Shown: positions 19,001 to 29,198, counted from the stretch's first letter. The stretch: 64,000 bases of DNA from Bacteroides rodentium JCM 16496 (GCF_000614125.1 NZ_BAKJ01000010.1:1-64000); one strand, 5' to 3'. Notes: generated by a model from the letters alone, not told the origin. Program-made: numbers and translations.

Positions 19001-19322
19001 CAGTACCTTTTACCACAACCTCCTGTGATTTATAGCCTATAAACGAAACAATCAACGTTCCCTTTACGTTACTTAAACTAAAGTTTCCGTCAACATCTGT
19101 AATCGTGCCATTAGTTGTACCCTTCACCATTACATTGGCTCCAATAACAGGCTCACCGGTAACATCGACAACCACACCTTTCACCGTACCGGCTTGCATC
19201 ACCGCCTGCGCACCATTGACATCGGCAAATGCCATCTGCGGACTACCCGCCAACAAAGCTGAAGCCATAGCCGCTGAGAATAAAATTCTTCTTGATGAGA
19301 ACTTTAGAAACTCATTCTTCAT
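16095..19322 (-). CDS. SusC/RagA-family TonB-linked outer-membrane transporter
   Basis: A 1075-residue TonB-dependent transporter importing oligosaccharides with SusD. Order: signal peptide (about 1-34), carboxypeptidase-D regulatory-like domain (residues about 46-130, GxVVDVTGEPVIGANVMVKGTTNGTITD), TonB box/plug region (LEEVVVVGYGTMKKESLTGAV), plug domain and a 22-strand beta-barrel ending in aromatic FTFGVNLTF. There is no secretin/TonB short N-terminal (STN) domain, so the transporter is not the type that signals to an ECF sigma through a FecR anti-sigma, even though an ECF sigma gene lies only 46 bp upstream. Confidence 0.96.
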   Translation of the reverse strand: MKNEFLKFSSRRILFSAAMASALLAGSPQMAFADVNGAQAVMQAGTVKGVVVDVTGEPVIGANVMVKGTTNGTITDVDGNFSLSNVKGTLIVSFIGYKSQEVVVKGTETSLKIVLKEDSELLEEVVVVGYGTMKKESLTGAVTAVDQKAFQGKGSLSSPLQALQGQVAGVMITRGSSAPGDESWSLNLRGAVSMNNTDPLIIIDGVASDGVNDLRLLNSNDIASISFLKDGSAAIYGSRAAGGVMLITTKKGAEGKVKVEYSGNATFKTVGLMQEAMSLDQWANGLKTALRNDDQTGNVWYTYAELAQKYKGQYIDLQTSANPFGTAAFTDVSDFVFADDVDWLGTLFGNTWSTEHSLSVSGGTEKSSYRISLNYLYDGSTLQFGDNNNQRYNFRVNNTYKFTDNLKLESSIAYNRQNQVVPTMVDAVLSNTLPMPGLAFESLNGKPYAWGTWGSPAAKAEYGGDNKLVVSAINISETLNWKLTDWLTANANVGYNTSTAQRDKVENSITYYNYVGNKVVRTDPIQDNSSYTQTSSRTDFYSFSGYLAANKTLAQKHKLNLTVGAQYEFKDYTYFGVKAKDIQTGLEIIHGSGDITLSGDEKRYQTAVLSYFGRFNYDYDGRYLFELNGRYDGSSKFRPVNRWAAFYGASIGWRLKQETFLRDVDWLSELKLRASYAEVGNQSGISDYDGIQFYNLVSAGGDGAYIGSDKISYIKTDGSLASTNRHWERIKNYNVAVDFGFLNGNLTGTVEAFLKKNDNMLVDITYPALLGDKAPKMNAGKFKDWGYEGSINYRGSVAGVNFHVGGTFTFARNELTDYGGTTVLSSGYKSTMQGYPLKSIFGLRYAGKIQNEEQLEAYKAKYFENNGVNMPSNLRVGDNMYCDENGDGKIDEKDYIYLGSDTPEISYSFNWGADWRGFDVNVIFQGSANRFVYRPIDNMTVPFRGYYTNTSTASIDNTWAEDNRNAYYAPYTSDSNINNWNYQASSLTAQDGRYLRLKNLTIGYTFPAKMLKKTKVLQNARIYATGTDLWETTKIKDGWDPEAAAFDSKDAKQAAKGVKRYPFTRNFTFGVNLTF

Positions 19323-19368
19323 AAACTTATAAATTTAAAATTAACACTATATTATTATCAATACCTAA

Positions 19369-19884
19369 TTAGATACATTGTTTCAAATATTCCCGCACCT
19401 CTTTACGACTAATGAAAAGATGGTTTTCTACCGTACGGCGTGAAAGGTTCAGTTCTTCTGAAATATCTGTAACCGACTTGTCTTCAAAACGGCTCATAAC
19501 ATAAATCCTACGACGCTGTTGCGGAAGAAGTTCTATCCTCCGTTTTTCACAAGCCAATAAGTCATCAGCTTCTACACAAGACTCTACATCATTATGACCG
19601 GTCTCCACCATATCATACATATAAGAAGTCATCTCTTGCTTCTTATAGTAACGACGCAAATAATCAGTTACCAGATTGCGTGCAATGGTAAAAATGAAAC
19701 ATTTTACAGTATCGGGACGTAGCATCTGTTTATACTCCATCAAGCGCAAAAATACATCTTGGGACAAATCTTCAGCATCTTCTCTACTAGTGATTTTATA
19801 ATAGATATACTGATAGACTGAATGATGGTAACTCATATAGGAGTTAGATATCAATTGAGTGGATGTAAGCGTAATGTCTTTCAT
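19369..19884 (-). CDS. ECF RNA polymerase sigma-70 factor (no partner anti-sigma)
   Basis: A 171-residue sigma factor with region 2 (EDAEDLSQDVFLRLMEYKQ, IARNLVTDYLRRYY) and region 4 (MSRFEDKSVTDISEELNLSRRTVENHLFISRKEVREYL), as in Bacteroides PUL-type sigma-70 factors. It is the first gene of a run with SusC (46-bp gap). No FecR-type anti-sigma gene is present nearby and SusC lacks an STN domain, so regulation is probably transcriptional, by the adjacent propeller-AraC protein, rather than by sequestration. A TATATTTG -10-like element lies at 19928-19935 and a 17-bp direct repeat further upstream at 20033-20076. Confidence 0.9.
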   Translation of the reverse strand: MKDITLTSTQLISNSYMSYHHSVYQYIYYKITSREDAEDLSQDVFLRLMEYKQMLRPDTVKCFIFTIARNLVTDYLRRYYKKQEMTSYMYDMVETGHNDVESCVEADDLLACEKRRIELLPQQRRRIYVMSRFEDKSVTDISEELNLSRRTVENHLFISRKEVREYLKQCI

Positions 19885-19927
19885 GTTTCAGACCTTGGTT
19901 AATTGTTTTACGTTGGTTTAACGATTG

Positions 19928-19935
19928 CAAATATA
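19928..19935 (-). promoter_or_regulatory. Candidate -7 element of the ECF sigma/SusC operon
   Basis: On the minus strand this reads TATATTTG, matching TAnnTTTG. No good -33 TTTG was found 19-21 bp upstream, as expected of an activator-dependent promoter. It lies 44 bp before the sigma gene start. Confidence 0.45.
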
Positions 19936-20032
19936 GAAGGTAAAAAACAAAAAACACTTCTTTACAGTAGCTAACAAATCTCAACTCATTAGCTTAGACT
20001 AGAAGCAAAATAACTATCGGATTATCAACACT

Positions 20033-20076
20033 TTAATCAATTGAGACTCATAGTATCAATTAATCAATTGAGACTC
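20033..20076. promoter_or_regulatory. Exact 17-bp direct repeat, candidate AraC-type binding site
   Basis: TTAATCAATTGAGACTC occurs at 20033-20049 and 20060-20076, a 27-bp period. It lies between the regulator's stop and the sigma start, about 100-145 bp upstream of the sigma gene's -7-like element. Paired direct repeats of this size are typical AraC-family operators. Binding by the neighbouring regulator is inference. Confidence 0.6.
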
Positions 20077-20087
20077 TAACGGAGGAA

Positions 20088-22882
20088 TTATTCATTAGTC
20101 TTGCCTATACTCCGTATGTATTCATTCGGAGTAATACCCATCGCCTTCTTGAAGTAACGGAAAAATGAAGCACGAGAACTGAAACCGCATAATTCGGCAA
20201 GGGCACTTAATGTATATTTGGCATATTCATCCTCAACTATCAGCCTCTTGAACTCTGCAATGCGATAGTCATTGATGTAGTCGTAATAGTTACGGTTTAA
20301 ATGCTGATTGAATAGATAGGAAAGGGTATGTGCCGAAGTATCGAGCATAGCAGCCAAATCAGCAATCTTTAAATCCGGATTAGTATAAACCCTCTTCCCA
20401 ACCATCAAATTTTCCAGTTCTTTCGCCAATCGACTACATTCTTCCGCACTGACCTTGACAGTTTTGTATTTCTCTTCTGCAACAGCAGGCTTCTCCATTT
20501 CAACAACAATAGGAGATACAATATCTACCGGTTTCTCCTCGTTCACCGTCTTTCTTTTTCTACGATACCTCCTCCCTAAGAGACTTATACTCAACACCAG
20601 AATGATTCCTCCTCCTATCCCAGCCCACAATCCGAAAGGCGAAGCTATGCAGACCACCATACGAGTTTCCGTTTCCGGTTTTCCCATAAGACGGACTTTA
20701 AAGGTATAAGTCCCGGAAGAAAGATTATAATAAGTAACATCTGAATTTCCGGTCATAGTAATCCAGTCCTTGTCTTCTCCTTGCAACTGATATTCATAAG
20801 CCATAAAAGCGGGAGAAGTATAAGAAAAATCAGAGAAACAGAAAGTAATATTCTTCTGTGAAGACTCTAATGCAATTTCCAGACCACCATCAGATGTCTG
20901 CACCAATGGTGAGTCAGACGGCTTGCCATTGACATAGACATCTGTAATCAGCATAACATAAGGCTTTACCGTTTCTTCTTTCATACGAGACATATCCAGA
21001 TAAACAAGCCCTTTAGTATTACCAAACCAGAATTTTCCCGACGCATCCCGAACCGGAGGACACAGTGTGAAGATGGAACTGGGAATGCCGTCCACAAAAT
21101 TATAAGGGACAAAATTATGATGTTTGTCATAACGGAACAGCCCATTACTGGTACCCAGCCATAGCCAATGTTCCTGGTCTTCTATAATAAATACACCATC
21201 ACGCCCTTCTAAAGGAGTTCCGGGTTGCAGGCGATGAAAGCTGTTCAATGACAAATCTGAAATGAAAAGAGCCCCTTTATCTGGGAAGAAATAAAGGTTG
21301 CGGTCAGAATCTTCATAAACGACCCGCACTTTTTCTTTATGAATGAACCTTCAGGAAAAATATCTGTCCGTAACTTGGCAGAGGAAGGATCCCAAATACA
21401 CATGCCGTTCTCAGTACATACCCACCCTTTACCGGTTGAATCAAAATGAATCTCATACACATTTCCTTCCGGCAGTTTGGAATTGGAACTGGTATAATGG
21501 GCAGTCAACTTCCCCTCCCGATAACAATAAATACCGGCAGAGGTTCCTATCCATAGCATTCCGTCCGCATCTTCCTCAATGCAGAAAACATGTCCTTTCT
21601 GAAAAGGAATTGTCTCATCGGGCGCAAAATCATGAAGTGTCAAAGTAGAAGGATTAAGGATATACATACCACCACCATAAGTGCCTATATAATACTCACC
21701 TTGATAGAACCGGATACAGAACACCATACTGGAACGCATCTGTGAGGTGCGGAAGCTTTTAAAGCGTTTATGCTGCTCATCAATATAAAACAAGCCATCA
21801 CGAGAACCTATCAGCTTCTCGTGACCACGAATGGAGACAGCACGTATAGGCATATCCTTCGAATCGAAAAAGGGAGGAAAGGCATACGTTGAAAACAAGT
21901 CATTCTGATAGAGAGTATAGTCAAGACCGAATTGATAGAAACCAACCCAGACAATCCCTTCACCGTCCACCAGCAATGAATAGACCGAATTGGAACGCAA
22001 TCCTCCGTCACTTCCCGTTTCATGCCGCAAGGAGCGTACTATTTTTCCCTGCCCGGTATCAATGAAATGTACGCCATTTCCATCTGTACCTACGTATAGC
22101 AAGTTTTCACCATCAGTGGATAAGGTAGATATTACATTACAGCCCACACCAATATAAGCTTTGAACTGAGAAGTACGGGTATCAAATTCAACGATACCCC
22201 GATCCATTGTAGCAAGATAAAGCATTGCCCCAATCCGGGCTACATCATTGAATGCAGAAGCATCTTTACTGCTGGAATTATCATGATAAGCCGTAATGTT
22301 CTTATCCGACAGATGCAAAGAGACAAGACCGCTTTTCGTCGCCAACCACAGCATCTCCTGCTCTCCTTTGCACATCCCCAAGATAGCATTGGCGGAAGAG
22401 AAAGTATTCTTATCCAACAAAACTTGTTCAAGCTTTCCCTGCCTATAAATAAACAGTCCTTTTTCAGTACCGATATAGAGTTCTCCGTTACTTGACAAAA
22501 GAGTATATACAGGACAATCAATCCTTTCAGGGACAATACGTTCCAATATATTTTGTTCCCGATTCAGACGCCAAAGTCCCATACCGTTTCCCATCCATAT
22601 CTGCCCGTCATCCATTCCGGCTATTGCATTGACTCTTTTGAGTTTTTCATCAGTACCGGTTATCTGATAATGTTTTATATGGACTCCGTCAAAGCGGTCG
22701 AGCGAACTACCGGTACCCAGCCAAACGTAACCATCGGCATCCTTATAAATGGCGTTTACCAACAAGTCCGTAAGTCCGTCCGAAACAGATAGGCCCCGGA
22801 AAGCAAACGAATGCGGATAGGCAAATACGCTGACCACCAACAGTAACAGAATAATAAATATGTTTTTCAGTTTATATTTCAT
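20088..22882 (-). CDS. Membrane-tethered beta-propeller/Y_Y_Y/AraC transcription regulator (one frameshift)
   Basis: Repaired length is about 931 residues. Order: signal-anchor (MKYKLKNIFIILLLLVVSV), two-component-regulator-type propeller repeats (WLGTGSSLDRFDG, IWMGNGMGLWRL, LWIGTSAGIYCYREG and others) filling about 30-660, a Y_Y_Y Ig-like domain (about 675-735), one transmembrane helix (about 752-770) and an AraC HTH (about 838-928, LAELCGFSSRASFFRYFKKAMGITPNEY). There is no histidine kinase, dimerization or receiver domain, so it is not a hybrid two-component system. It probably senses a glycan in the periplasm and binds DNA while anchored, like SusR. The frame breaks at the T-run 21330-21334; one extra base joins IKKK to VRVVYEDSD. 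Start chosen at 22882, which begins the hydrophobic anchor. Confidence 0.88.
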
Positions 22883-22976
22883 CAAATCTGTGCCACAATT
22901 AATCCAGCGCAACAAATATAATGAAAAATCCGATAGTGTTTTTTACTCTCTAGAGAAAAAAGCAAAACATCTTAAA

Positions 22977-25723
22977 TCATCGTATCGGAAGTTTCGTCTT
23001 TTCCACAGCAGGTGACAGTCTGTACTCTTTATTGTCCACAAAGACAGAGCAACAGCCCGAAGCAGTATAATACCAACCGTCTGCATACCGTTCCAAAAGG
23101 ACATTGACCGGTACAGACGATTTAATTGTAGCAACGGGAGTTTTCAATAACGTTCCGTTTCCTAAAAAGAATACCGAGCGCTCTGCCTGCCTCTTTCCCC
23201 AAAGAGCATAAGATGCAGCAGCATTCATGGAGTCCATCTTGCAAAGATGTAGTGGATTATCGGAGGACAAGATGTAATCAGTACTGCCGTCTTTCTGTTC
23301 AACCTTGATACCTACATGACTACCGGATTCTTTACATTCCACTTCCGAAAAAGTAACGGCAGAAATGACGCCCGGCTCTTTAACCGACGATGGTTCATAA
23401 ACAGCCACAAACGGACGCTCCCAAGCTTCTCCTGCTTGCCGGGCAACAAAAGTCAGGGTGGGCTGTTTCTTAATATCATATGGCATACCCGGTGTACGGC
23501 TATATCCTTCTGTCATGGGAGATAAAGCAGTAAAGACTTTCCTTTGCGCTTCCCCCTTCATCCAAAGATTCATGGAAATATCATCTCCGGACTCCTTCAT
23601 TTCAATGGTAAAGGTAGCCTTCACATCCTTGTCTGTTTCGGCCATCTTTTTATCATAAATATAGGAGTAAGCATACAAATGAGCTCCGGCAAAAGCCAGT
23701 TCTTCAGTGGGCTGCAAATTTAAATCCATACCATCCGTTCCGGTCAGCGTCATGGTCTGTCCCAAATTGTGATAGAAATAATCGTGCATCTTGTCTCCAC
23801 CCTCCACTTTACGGCTACGGAAAATATCCACATAATACCCGGTTTCGGGCCCGGTAGTTACAATTCCCATCAAACGGGTCTGGTCGGAACAGCTTTCCGG
23901 CTCACGAAAGTAGACCTCGCTATACGTAACCGGAAAAAACACTCCTTTCTTTGCAGCAGTGGTAGGAAAGCAAGAATTCATACGGAAAGCATGATTGCTT
24001 TTCATCACCGGATAGCTGGATATACCATCCACACAGACTGTATTGTGACTGGGAAATTGAGAATAATACTCTGCATAATCAAGGCCACTGTACAAATATA
24101 GTCCGATACCGGCATCAGGACCGAGAACATATCCTTTGCCATACAGCTCCATAGAGATGCCATTGGCATGCATATGGTTGCCCTCACTGCCATTCATGGA
24201 AATCATAAGACTGTGGCGGGGATTCATGCCATTGCGTTGTACTAACCATGACACATTCGAAGCATAGAACAACGGCGATACATAATCCTCTATTTTCCCG
24301 GCCTTAATATCCGGATTCAACGCCAGCGGCTTGTCATCGAAAAAAGAATTGACAGAAACACGGATGTTTCGTTTCTCTCCTGCCTTACCGGCATCAGGAT
24401 TCAGACACTTTAGCAAGGCCGTAAAATAGTCCTCTTGCTCTTTCTTGCCATTAACTTGGGCATTTTCTATCATACGGACTATGGGAGTGGTATTCAGATA
24501 ACCGGGATGCGTATCGCCAAACCCGCATATCATACGATTGGGAAACAAGTATTGAGGAGTAGCTGCCACAGCTTTCGGTATAACCGATAAATCTTTCGTA
24601 AGGTCAAAACCCAGATTACGGTCAAAGAGGCTGGTGAAATTAGCGTAATCATTCAGCACGACACTGCTATATCCGGGGCATTCCGCCCAAATACCGGTAT
24701 TCGGGTCATATCCATAACCGGCCAGCCGTTTCAAGCTCCACTGACGAATACTGGAATGGTTGAGCACATAATCTATATAATATTCCCGACCTTTGCCATC
24801 AATATAAGACTCATTATCTTCCAGTACCATACCGATATCCATGACATAGCGTGCCTGCATCAAATTCCAGTTGTTATGGGGTACTCCATTGTCTATGATG
24901 TTATCTGCCCATTTCTTGAAAGCACCGGCATAAACACCCAATTTATCAGCATAATGGGCACGCAAATAGCCATAGAGGAAATCATAAAGAGGCACTATCT
25001 CATGGAGGATATCTTCGTGAATGACTTCAAAAGAAGTCATACCGACCAAAGTCTGCTGATGACCATGGTTCAAATCAACGGGAACATTGCGATAATAGAT
25101 ACCTTGCATATAAGTATCAAAAACTCCCGCAGCCAACCTTGCATATTTCTCTTCATCTGTCAGCCAGTAAAGAAAAGCAGCATCACGGGCAATCCCCATG
25201 ATTTCACGATTCAGGCTCTCGATATTACGTCCGGTCTTGGAAGGATGCACACTCTCCATAGGGCGTCCAGGCAAGGAATTATTACAGAAAGTGATGTTAC
25301 CTTCCACATCGTCGTCGTAGGGCACTACATCTTCAAGCCTAGGACGACCATGAGTGGCAAAAGTCCCACGGGTACCGGTATAACGTACTGTGGGAACCGG
25401 TGCCTTTTCTCCACCGGCATGGTCGAACGTTTCACCTTTTATATATACATCTGTGGCATGAGACTCCCAATACATGGCCAAACGGGAAAACAACCATTCC
25501 GGTTGTGCTTCCGTCAGCCGCGTATATACATCGGTCCTTTTCTGCAATTTTTCGAATATATCTTTCGCCCAAGGTTCATCATTTATCAACTTCAGCGTGG
25601 CTTCCTTACCTTTCACATCGGTTAAATAACGCGGATGTTCCTGTGATAGCTGCAGTTTGTTTGTCTGAGCGTGCAACAATAATACGGAAAAGGAGACTGC
25701 AATCAATAAAAATATTTTTTCAT
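22977..25723 (-). CDS. Heparinase II/III-family polysaccharide lyase (one frameshift at the N-terminus)
   Basis: Repaired length is about 915 residues. An N-terminal alpha/alpha toroid (residues about 80-480) precedes a heparinase II/III-like beta-sandwich, marked by EGNHMHANGISMELYGKGYVLGPDAGIG, with the family's HxH motif followed by Asn rather than Asp, and a C-terminal beta domain. The ATG at 25721-25723 followed by one extra A in the run 25715-25720 yields a perfect signal peptide (MKKIFLLIAVSFSVLLLHAQ); without it the frame runs into a meaningless extension. Heparinase-fold lyases act on uronic-acid polymers (heparin, alginate, chondroitin, ulvan); I cannot place the PL family. It lies 94 bp upstream of the regulator in the same orientation. 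Confidence 0.82.
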
Positions 25724-25803
25724 GGCATACATCTTTTCCCTTAAATACGAATAATGTATTCTTTACACTCAACCGGGAATACATTTTTTCGAAACCGTCG
25801 GGC

Positions 25804-27662
25804 CTAAAAAGGAAACAGCAACGGCAACACAAATACCATCACCACTCCCATAATAATCTGCAACGGGAGCCCCACTTTTATATAATCCATGAATGTATAT
25901 TGTCCTGCCGGCATCACCAGTGCATTGGGCGGTGTAGAGAACGGGGAAGCGAAACACATGCTTGCCGCAACCGTCACAGCAAACAAAAACGGAACGGGAC
26001 TTACTCCAATCTGAATCGCACTTTGAAGAGCAATAGGGGCCATCAACACTGCCGTCACCGTATTGCTGATGAACATGGTCATCAATGAAGTGGTGAAATA
26101 GATACCTGCCATCAACACAATAGGACCATAACTGCCCAATCCACTTACAAGACTGTTGGATATATATTCCGAGGCACCGGTTTTTTCAAGTGCAAGAGAC
26201 ATGGGGAGCATGGCTGCAAAGAGTACAATCGTTTCCCAGTTTATCGTTTTATAGGCGGCTTCCACATTCCTGAAACATCCCGTCAGCACCATCAGCAAGC
26301 CGGCAATCATCACCGCTGTCACCGGGGCCACCGGAATAAAGTCGAAGACCATCATGGCAACCATCAGCACCATGATAGCTGCAGCTATGGGCGCCTTATA
26401 ATCCAGTGTCACTTTGGCGGCTTCCGCCAAAGGCTGCCCCAATACCACCCAATCGGAATCTTCCTTGCTTATCCGTGCGATGTCCTGCCATGCACCCTGC
26501 ACCAGCAAAACATCACCACTATGCATACGCTCACGCCCCAAATCGCGCAAGATATATTCCTTCTTACGACGGATGCCCAGTACATTTACATTAAATTTAT
26601 CACGGAATCCCGCTTCCTTCACTGTCTGGTTCACGATATTGGAAGAAGGCATCAACACGATTTCGGCAATTCCAATGTCATAAAAGTCAAGGGACTTGTC
26701 TGCTTTGGAGGCTTCTTCAGTGGTATGCCCGTCGAGCATTTCCATTAAAAAGTCTTCAGCAAAACGGTTTACGTTCGACACCTCTCCCGTAATATAAAGC
26801 ACGTCGCCCACCCAAATAGTCGTATCGGGTGATGCCAATTTCTGGGTAATAGTTTTCAGGAATCTATGTTGGGAAGAGTCTACACGCCGTACTTCAATGA
26901 TATTCAGGCCATACTTGCGGCGTACATCCAAGTCTATGATGGTTTTTCCTATCAGACGGGAGTCGTTGACAGCCTCAAACGGAACAGATTGCTGGAAAGT
27001 CCGTACTCCTGCACCAGTTGGTTCAATGATTTGCCCGACAATGTTCCGTCATTCTTTTTGCCTTTCTTGGAGAGAAACCATTTGGTCAGAGGCATTAAAA
27101 CCAAAGTTCCCACTATCACGCACACAATGCCCACCGGCAAGAAGGAGAAGAAAGACAGCGGTTCAAAGCCTGCTCCCGTCAATGCATTCTGAATGACCAA
27201 GTTAGGAGGTGTACCGATAAGTGTCATCATACCACCCATGCTGCTGGCAAAAGCCAAAGGCATCAATAGACGGCTAGGATTCATTCCGGCACTCAGTGCC
27301 AAGCTCACCACGATAGGCAGCATCAAAGCCACCGTTCCCGTATTGCTCATAAAAGCACCAATGGCAGAGGTAACCAGCATAACCAGTAAGAAGAGTTTCA
27401 GCTCGCTTTTGCCTGCCAGCTTTAGAATACGCGAACTTATCATTTTAGCCAGCCCGGTCTGAAAAATGGCGCCGCCCACAACGAACAAGCCCACCATCAT
27501 AATCACCACCGAGTTGGAGAAGCCGGAAAGGGCCTCTTCAGGAGTAAGAATCTGAAATATCAATAAACCAATCAGCGCACAAAGCGCCACAATGTCCGAA
27601 CGGACTTTGCCTGCTACAAAAAAGGCAGCGGAGAGAACAAGGATAATAAGGGTAATCAGCAT
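25804..27662 (-). CDS. SLC13-family (DASS/CitM-type) permease with two TrkA-C domains (one frameshift)
   Basis: Predicted inner-membrane anion symporter (dicarboxylate, sulfate or similar). About 619 residues once repaired: five or so N-terminal helices with the conserved NSVVIMMVGLFVVGGAIFQTG and SNTGTVALMLPI segments, then two cytoplasmic RCK/TrkA-C domains (GKTIIDLDVRRKYGLNIIEVRR; VLGIRRKKEYILRDLG), then C-terminal helices with a second SNTVTAVLMAPIAL motif. The frame breaks at 26976; one additional G on the coding strand gives LFRLEAVNDSRLIGKT and joins both halves. It is preceded by a Bacteroides-type promoter (27685-27716) and is therefore its own unit, not evidently part of the PUL. 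Substrate cannot be assigned. Confidence 0.85.
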
Positions 27663-27684
27663 AAATATGTATATTAAGAATGCA

Positions 27685-27716
27685 CAAATATACTTATTTA
27701 CGCATGATCACACAAC
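27685..27716 (-). promoter_or_regulatory. Promoter of the SLC13 permease gene
   Basis: On the minus strand: GTTG, 20-bp spacer, TATATTTG (27692-27685), one mismatch from the Bacteroides consensus, 23 bp before the start codon. Confidence 0.5.
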
Positions 27717-27740
27717 CCCTTACTACCTCAAATTACTGAT

Positions 27741-28016
27741 TTAGAACTCGAATTTTTCCAACTTCATGGCAGCCAGCCCCTGGATTTTGGGCACCAGGGC
27801 CACAAAATGGTCCGCTTTTTCATGGGCAGACAATGACTCTGCATCTTTCCATGTTTCACAAATCATAAGAACATCGCTGCGAGTGGCGCTCTCAAACACA
27901 TCATAGGCAATGCATCCATTGTCCTTCAAGGAATATGCGACCAGTTCTTTGGCAGATTCCAATACTGCGGCACGGTTCTCCGCACTTACCTGAATAAAAA
28001 CATTTAATCTAATCAT
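27741..28016 (-). CDS. Antibiotic biosynthesis monooxygenase (ABM)-domain protein, quinol monooxygenase-like
   Basis: A 91-residue single-domain protein with the dimeric ferredoxin-like ABM fold: MIRLNVFIQVSAENRAAVLE, NGCIAYDVFES and MICETWKDAESLSAHEKADHF are the conserved strands and the W/H-containing segment. Members include YgiN-type quinol monooxygenases and many of unknown substrate. Cytoplasmic. It stands alone with its own promoter (28042-28073). Confidence 0.85.
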   Translation of the reverse strand: MIRLNVFIQVSAENRAAVLESAKELVAYSLKDNGCIAYDVFESATRSDVLMICETWKDAESLSAHEKADHFVALVPKIQGLAAMKLEKFEF

Positions 28017-28041
28017 ACTTGTATAAATTTTAAGTGCATCG

Positions 28042-28073
28042 CAAATTTAAGCAGAATAAATCTCTCCACCAAC
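28042..28073 (-). promoter_or_regulatory. Promoter of the ABM gene
   Basis: On the minus strand: GTTG (28073-28070), 20-bp spacer, TAAATTTG (28049-28042); one mismatch from the Bacteroides consensus; 26 bp before the start. Confidence 0.5.
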
Positions 28074-28182
28074 AAAAGTAAATTGTTATTAATTCCTTTC
28101 CCGCCGGATGAACCAATCTCTGGCAAGTATGTTGTCTCATCAGAATTGATTCTAACTTTAACTATTAAAAACTGACTTGATT

Positions 28183-28467
28183 ATGAAATGTAAAGATTCT
28201 AATTTCTGGATCGGACTGGGAATAGGTTCGGTTGCCGGTGCATTGGCCTACCACTTCTCCCGTACGGAGAAAGCTAAAAGGCTGGAAGATGCCATATGCC
28301 GTGCCATCCACAAAGCAAGTGGCGAAGCCAAGGAGTTCATCAACACTGCTGAAGAAGAAGCATTGCACGTTGGCACCAAAGTAGCGGACAAGATGGCCCA
28401 TGAGGCCGCAGAGAAAGCTGACAATCTGAAAAACAAAGTTCACAATTTTGCCGATGCCAAGAAATAA
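28183..28467 (+). CDS. YtxH-like small membrane protein
   Basis: A 94-residue protein with an N-terminal transmembrane segment containing glycines (FWIGLGIGSVAGALAYHFS, about 8-26), followed by a charged, Ala-rich amphipathic helix (AKRLEDAICRAIHKASGEAKEFI) as in YtxH general-stress proteins. Start at the ATG 28183; a TTG two codons earlier is less likely. Function unknown; probably envelope stress related by family analogy. A palindromic repeat at 28505-28600 follows and may terminate it. Confidence 0.7.
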   Translation: MKCKDSNFWIGLGIGSVAGALAYHFSRTEKAKRLEDAICRAIHKASGEAKEFINTAEEEALHVGTKVADKMAHEAAEKADNLKNKVHNFADAKK

Positions 28468-28504
28468 AACAAGCACTTGGAAACTTCTGAAGGGGTGTGT
28501 CTAA

Positions 28505-28600
28505 ATTCACCACAGATTACACGGATTTGCACAGATAAGCATCTTTGATTATCGGTAGATTAAGCTCATTCTGTGTTAATCCGTGTAATCTGTGGTGAAT
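28505..28600. repeat. Intergenic palindrome, about 31-bp arms
   Basis: Arms at 28505-28536 and 28569-28600 share 23 contiguous complementary bases (ATTCACCACAGATTACACGG core) with two later mismatches. It lies between convergent genes and probably works as a bidirectional terminator. Same family as 15-114 and 35426-35486. Confidence 0.75.
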
Positions 28601-28634
28601 ACCAGTTTCGCCCCCCCCTTTGCATATCGCCCCA

Positions 28635-28985
28635 TCAGCTCTGCAGACTGCGCCGATTCAAAATATCATTCATATGCTCCAATGCCCATCCTACCAAAGA
28701 TTCAATATGCGGCATCAGGCTACATCCGGTTTCCGTAAGGTTATACTCCACACGGGGAGGAACTTCCGCATAGACTTTCCTGACAATCAGCCCGTCCGTC
28801 TCCAATGAGCGCAATGTAACCGTCAGCATCCGCTGGGAAATATCCCCTATGGTTTTCTGTATATCGCAAAAGCGCATCGTTCCATTCGCTTTCAGTGTGA
28901 CCAGCACAAGCATTGTCCATTTGTCTCCCAACTTGCTCAGTACATCCCGTACCGGACAAGCATCCATACGATGAAAATTTTCCAT
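28635..28985 (-). CDS. HxlR-family winged-helix transcriptional regulator
   Basis: A 116-residue single-domain regulator. The CPVRDVLSKLGDKWTMLVLVTL opening is diagnostic of HxlR; it is followed by the recognition region (DIQKTIGDISQRMLTVTLRSLETDGLI) and the wing (VPPRVEYNLTETG). The conserved Cys10 is the redox or electrophile-sensing residue in some homologues. Target unknown; no adjacent gene in the same operon. Confidence 0.9.
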   Translation of the reverse strand: MENFHRMDACPVRDVLSKLGDKWTMLVLVTLKANGTMRFCDIQKTIGDISQRMLTVTLRSLETDGLIVRKVYAEVPPRVEYNLTETGCSLMPHIESLVGWALEHMNDILNRRSLQS

Positions 28986-29198
28986 TCCTTTATTTTACCA
29001 ATCAGTTCAACCTCAGCAATGGCGGCTTTATGCTTAGTGTCCGGCATTGCACCACAAAAGTAATAAACTTACTCAAAATAACTATCGTTTCATACAATAA
29101 TTAAAACATTCTTTATACTCGTAAATGCATCCGCCTCATCCGGATTATTTGTATTTTTGCAACATCGTTTCCTATTCATATGTAACTGCAAGACTCTT

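Noticed and set aside
20088..22882. Hybrid two-component system (HTCS)
   Set aside because: Propeller, Y_Y_Y and AraC parts are present but no histidine kinase, HATPase or receiver domain occurs between them.
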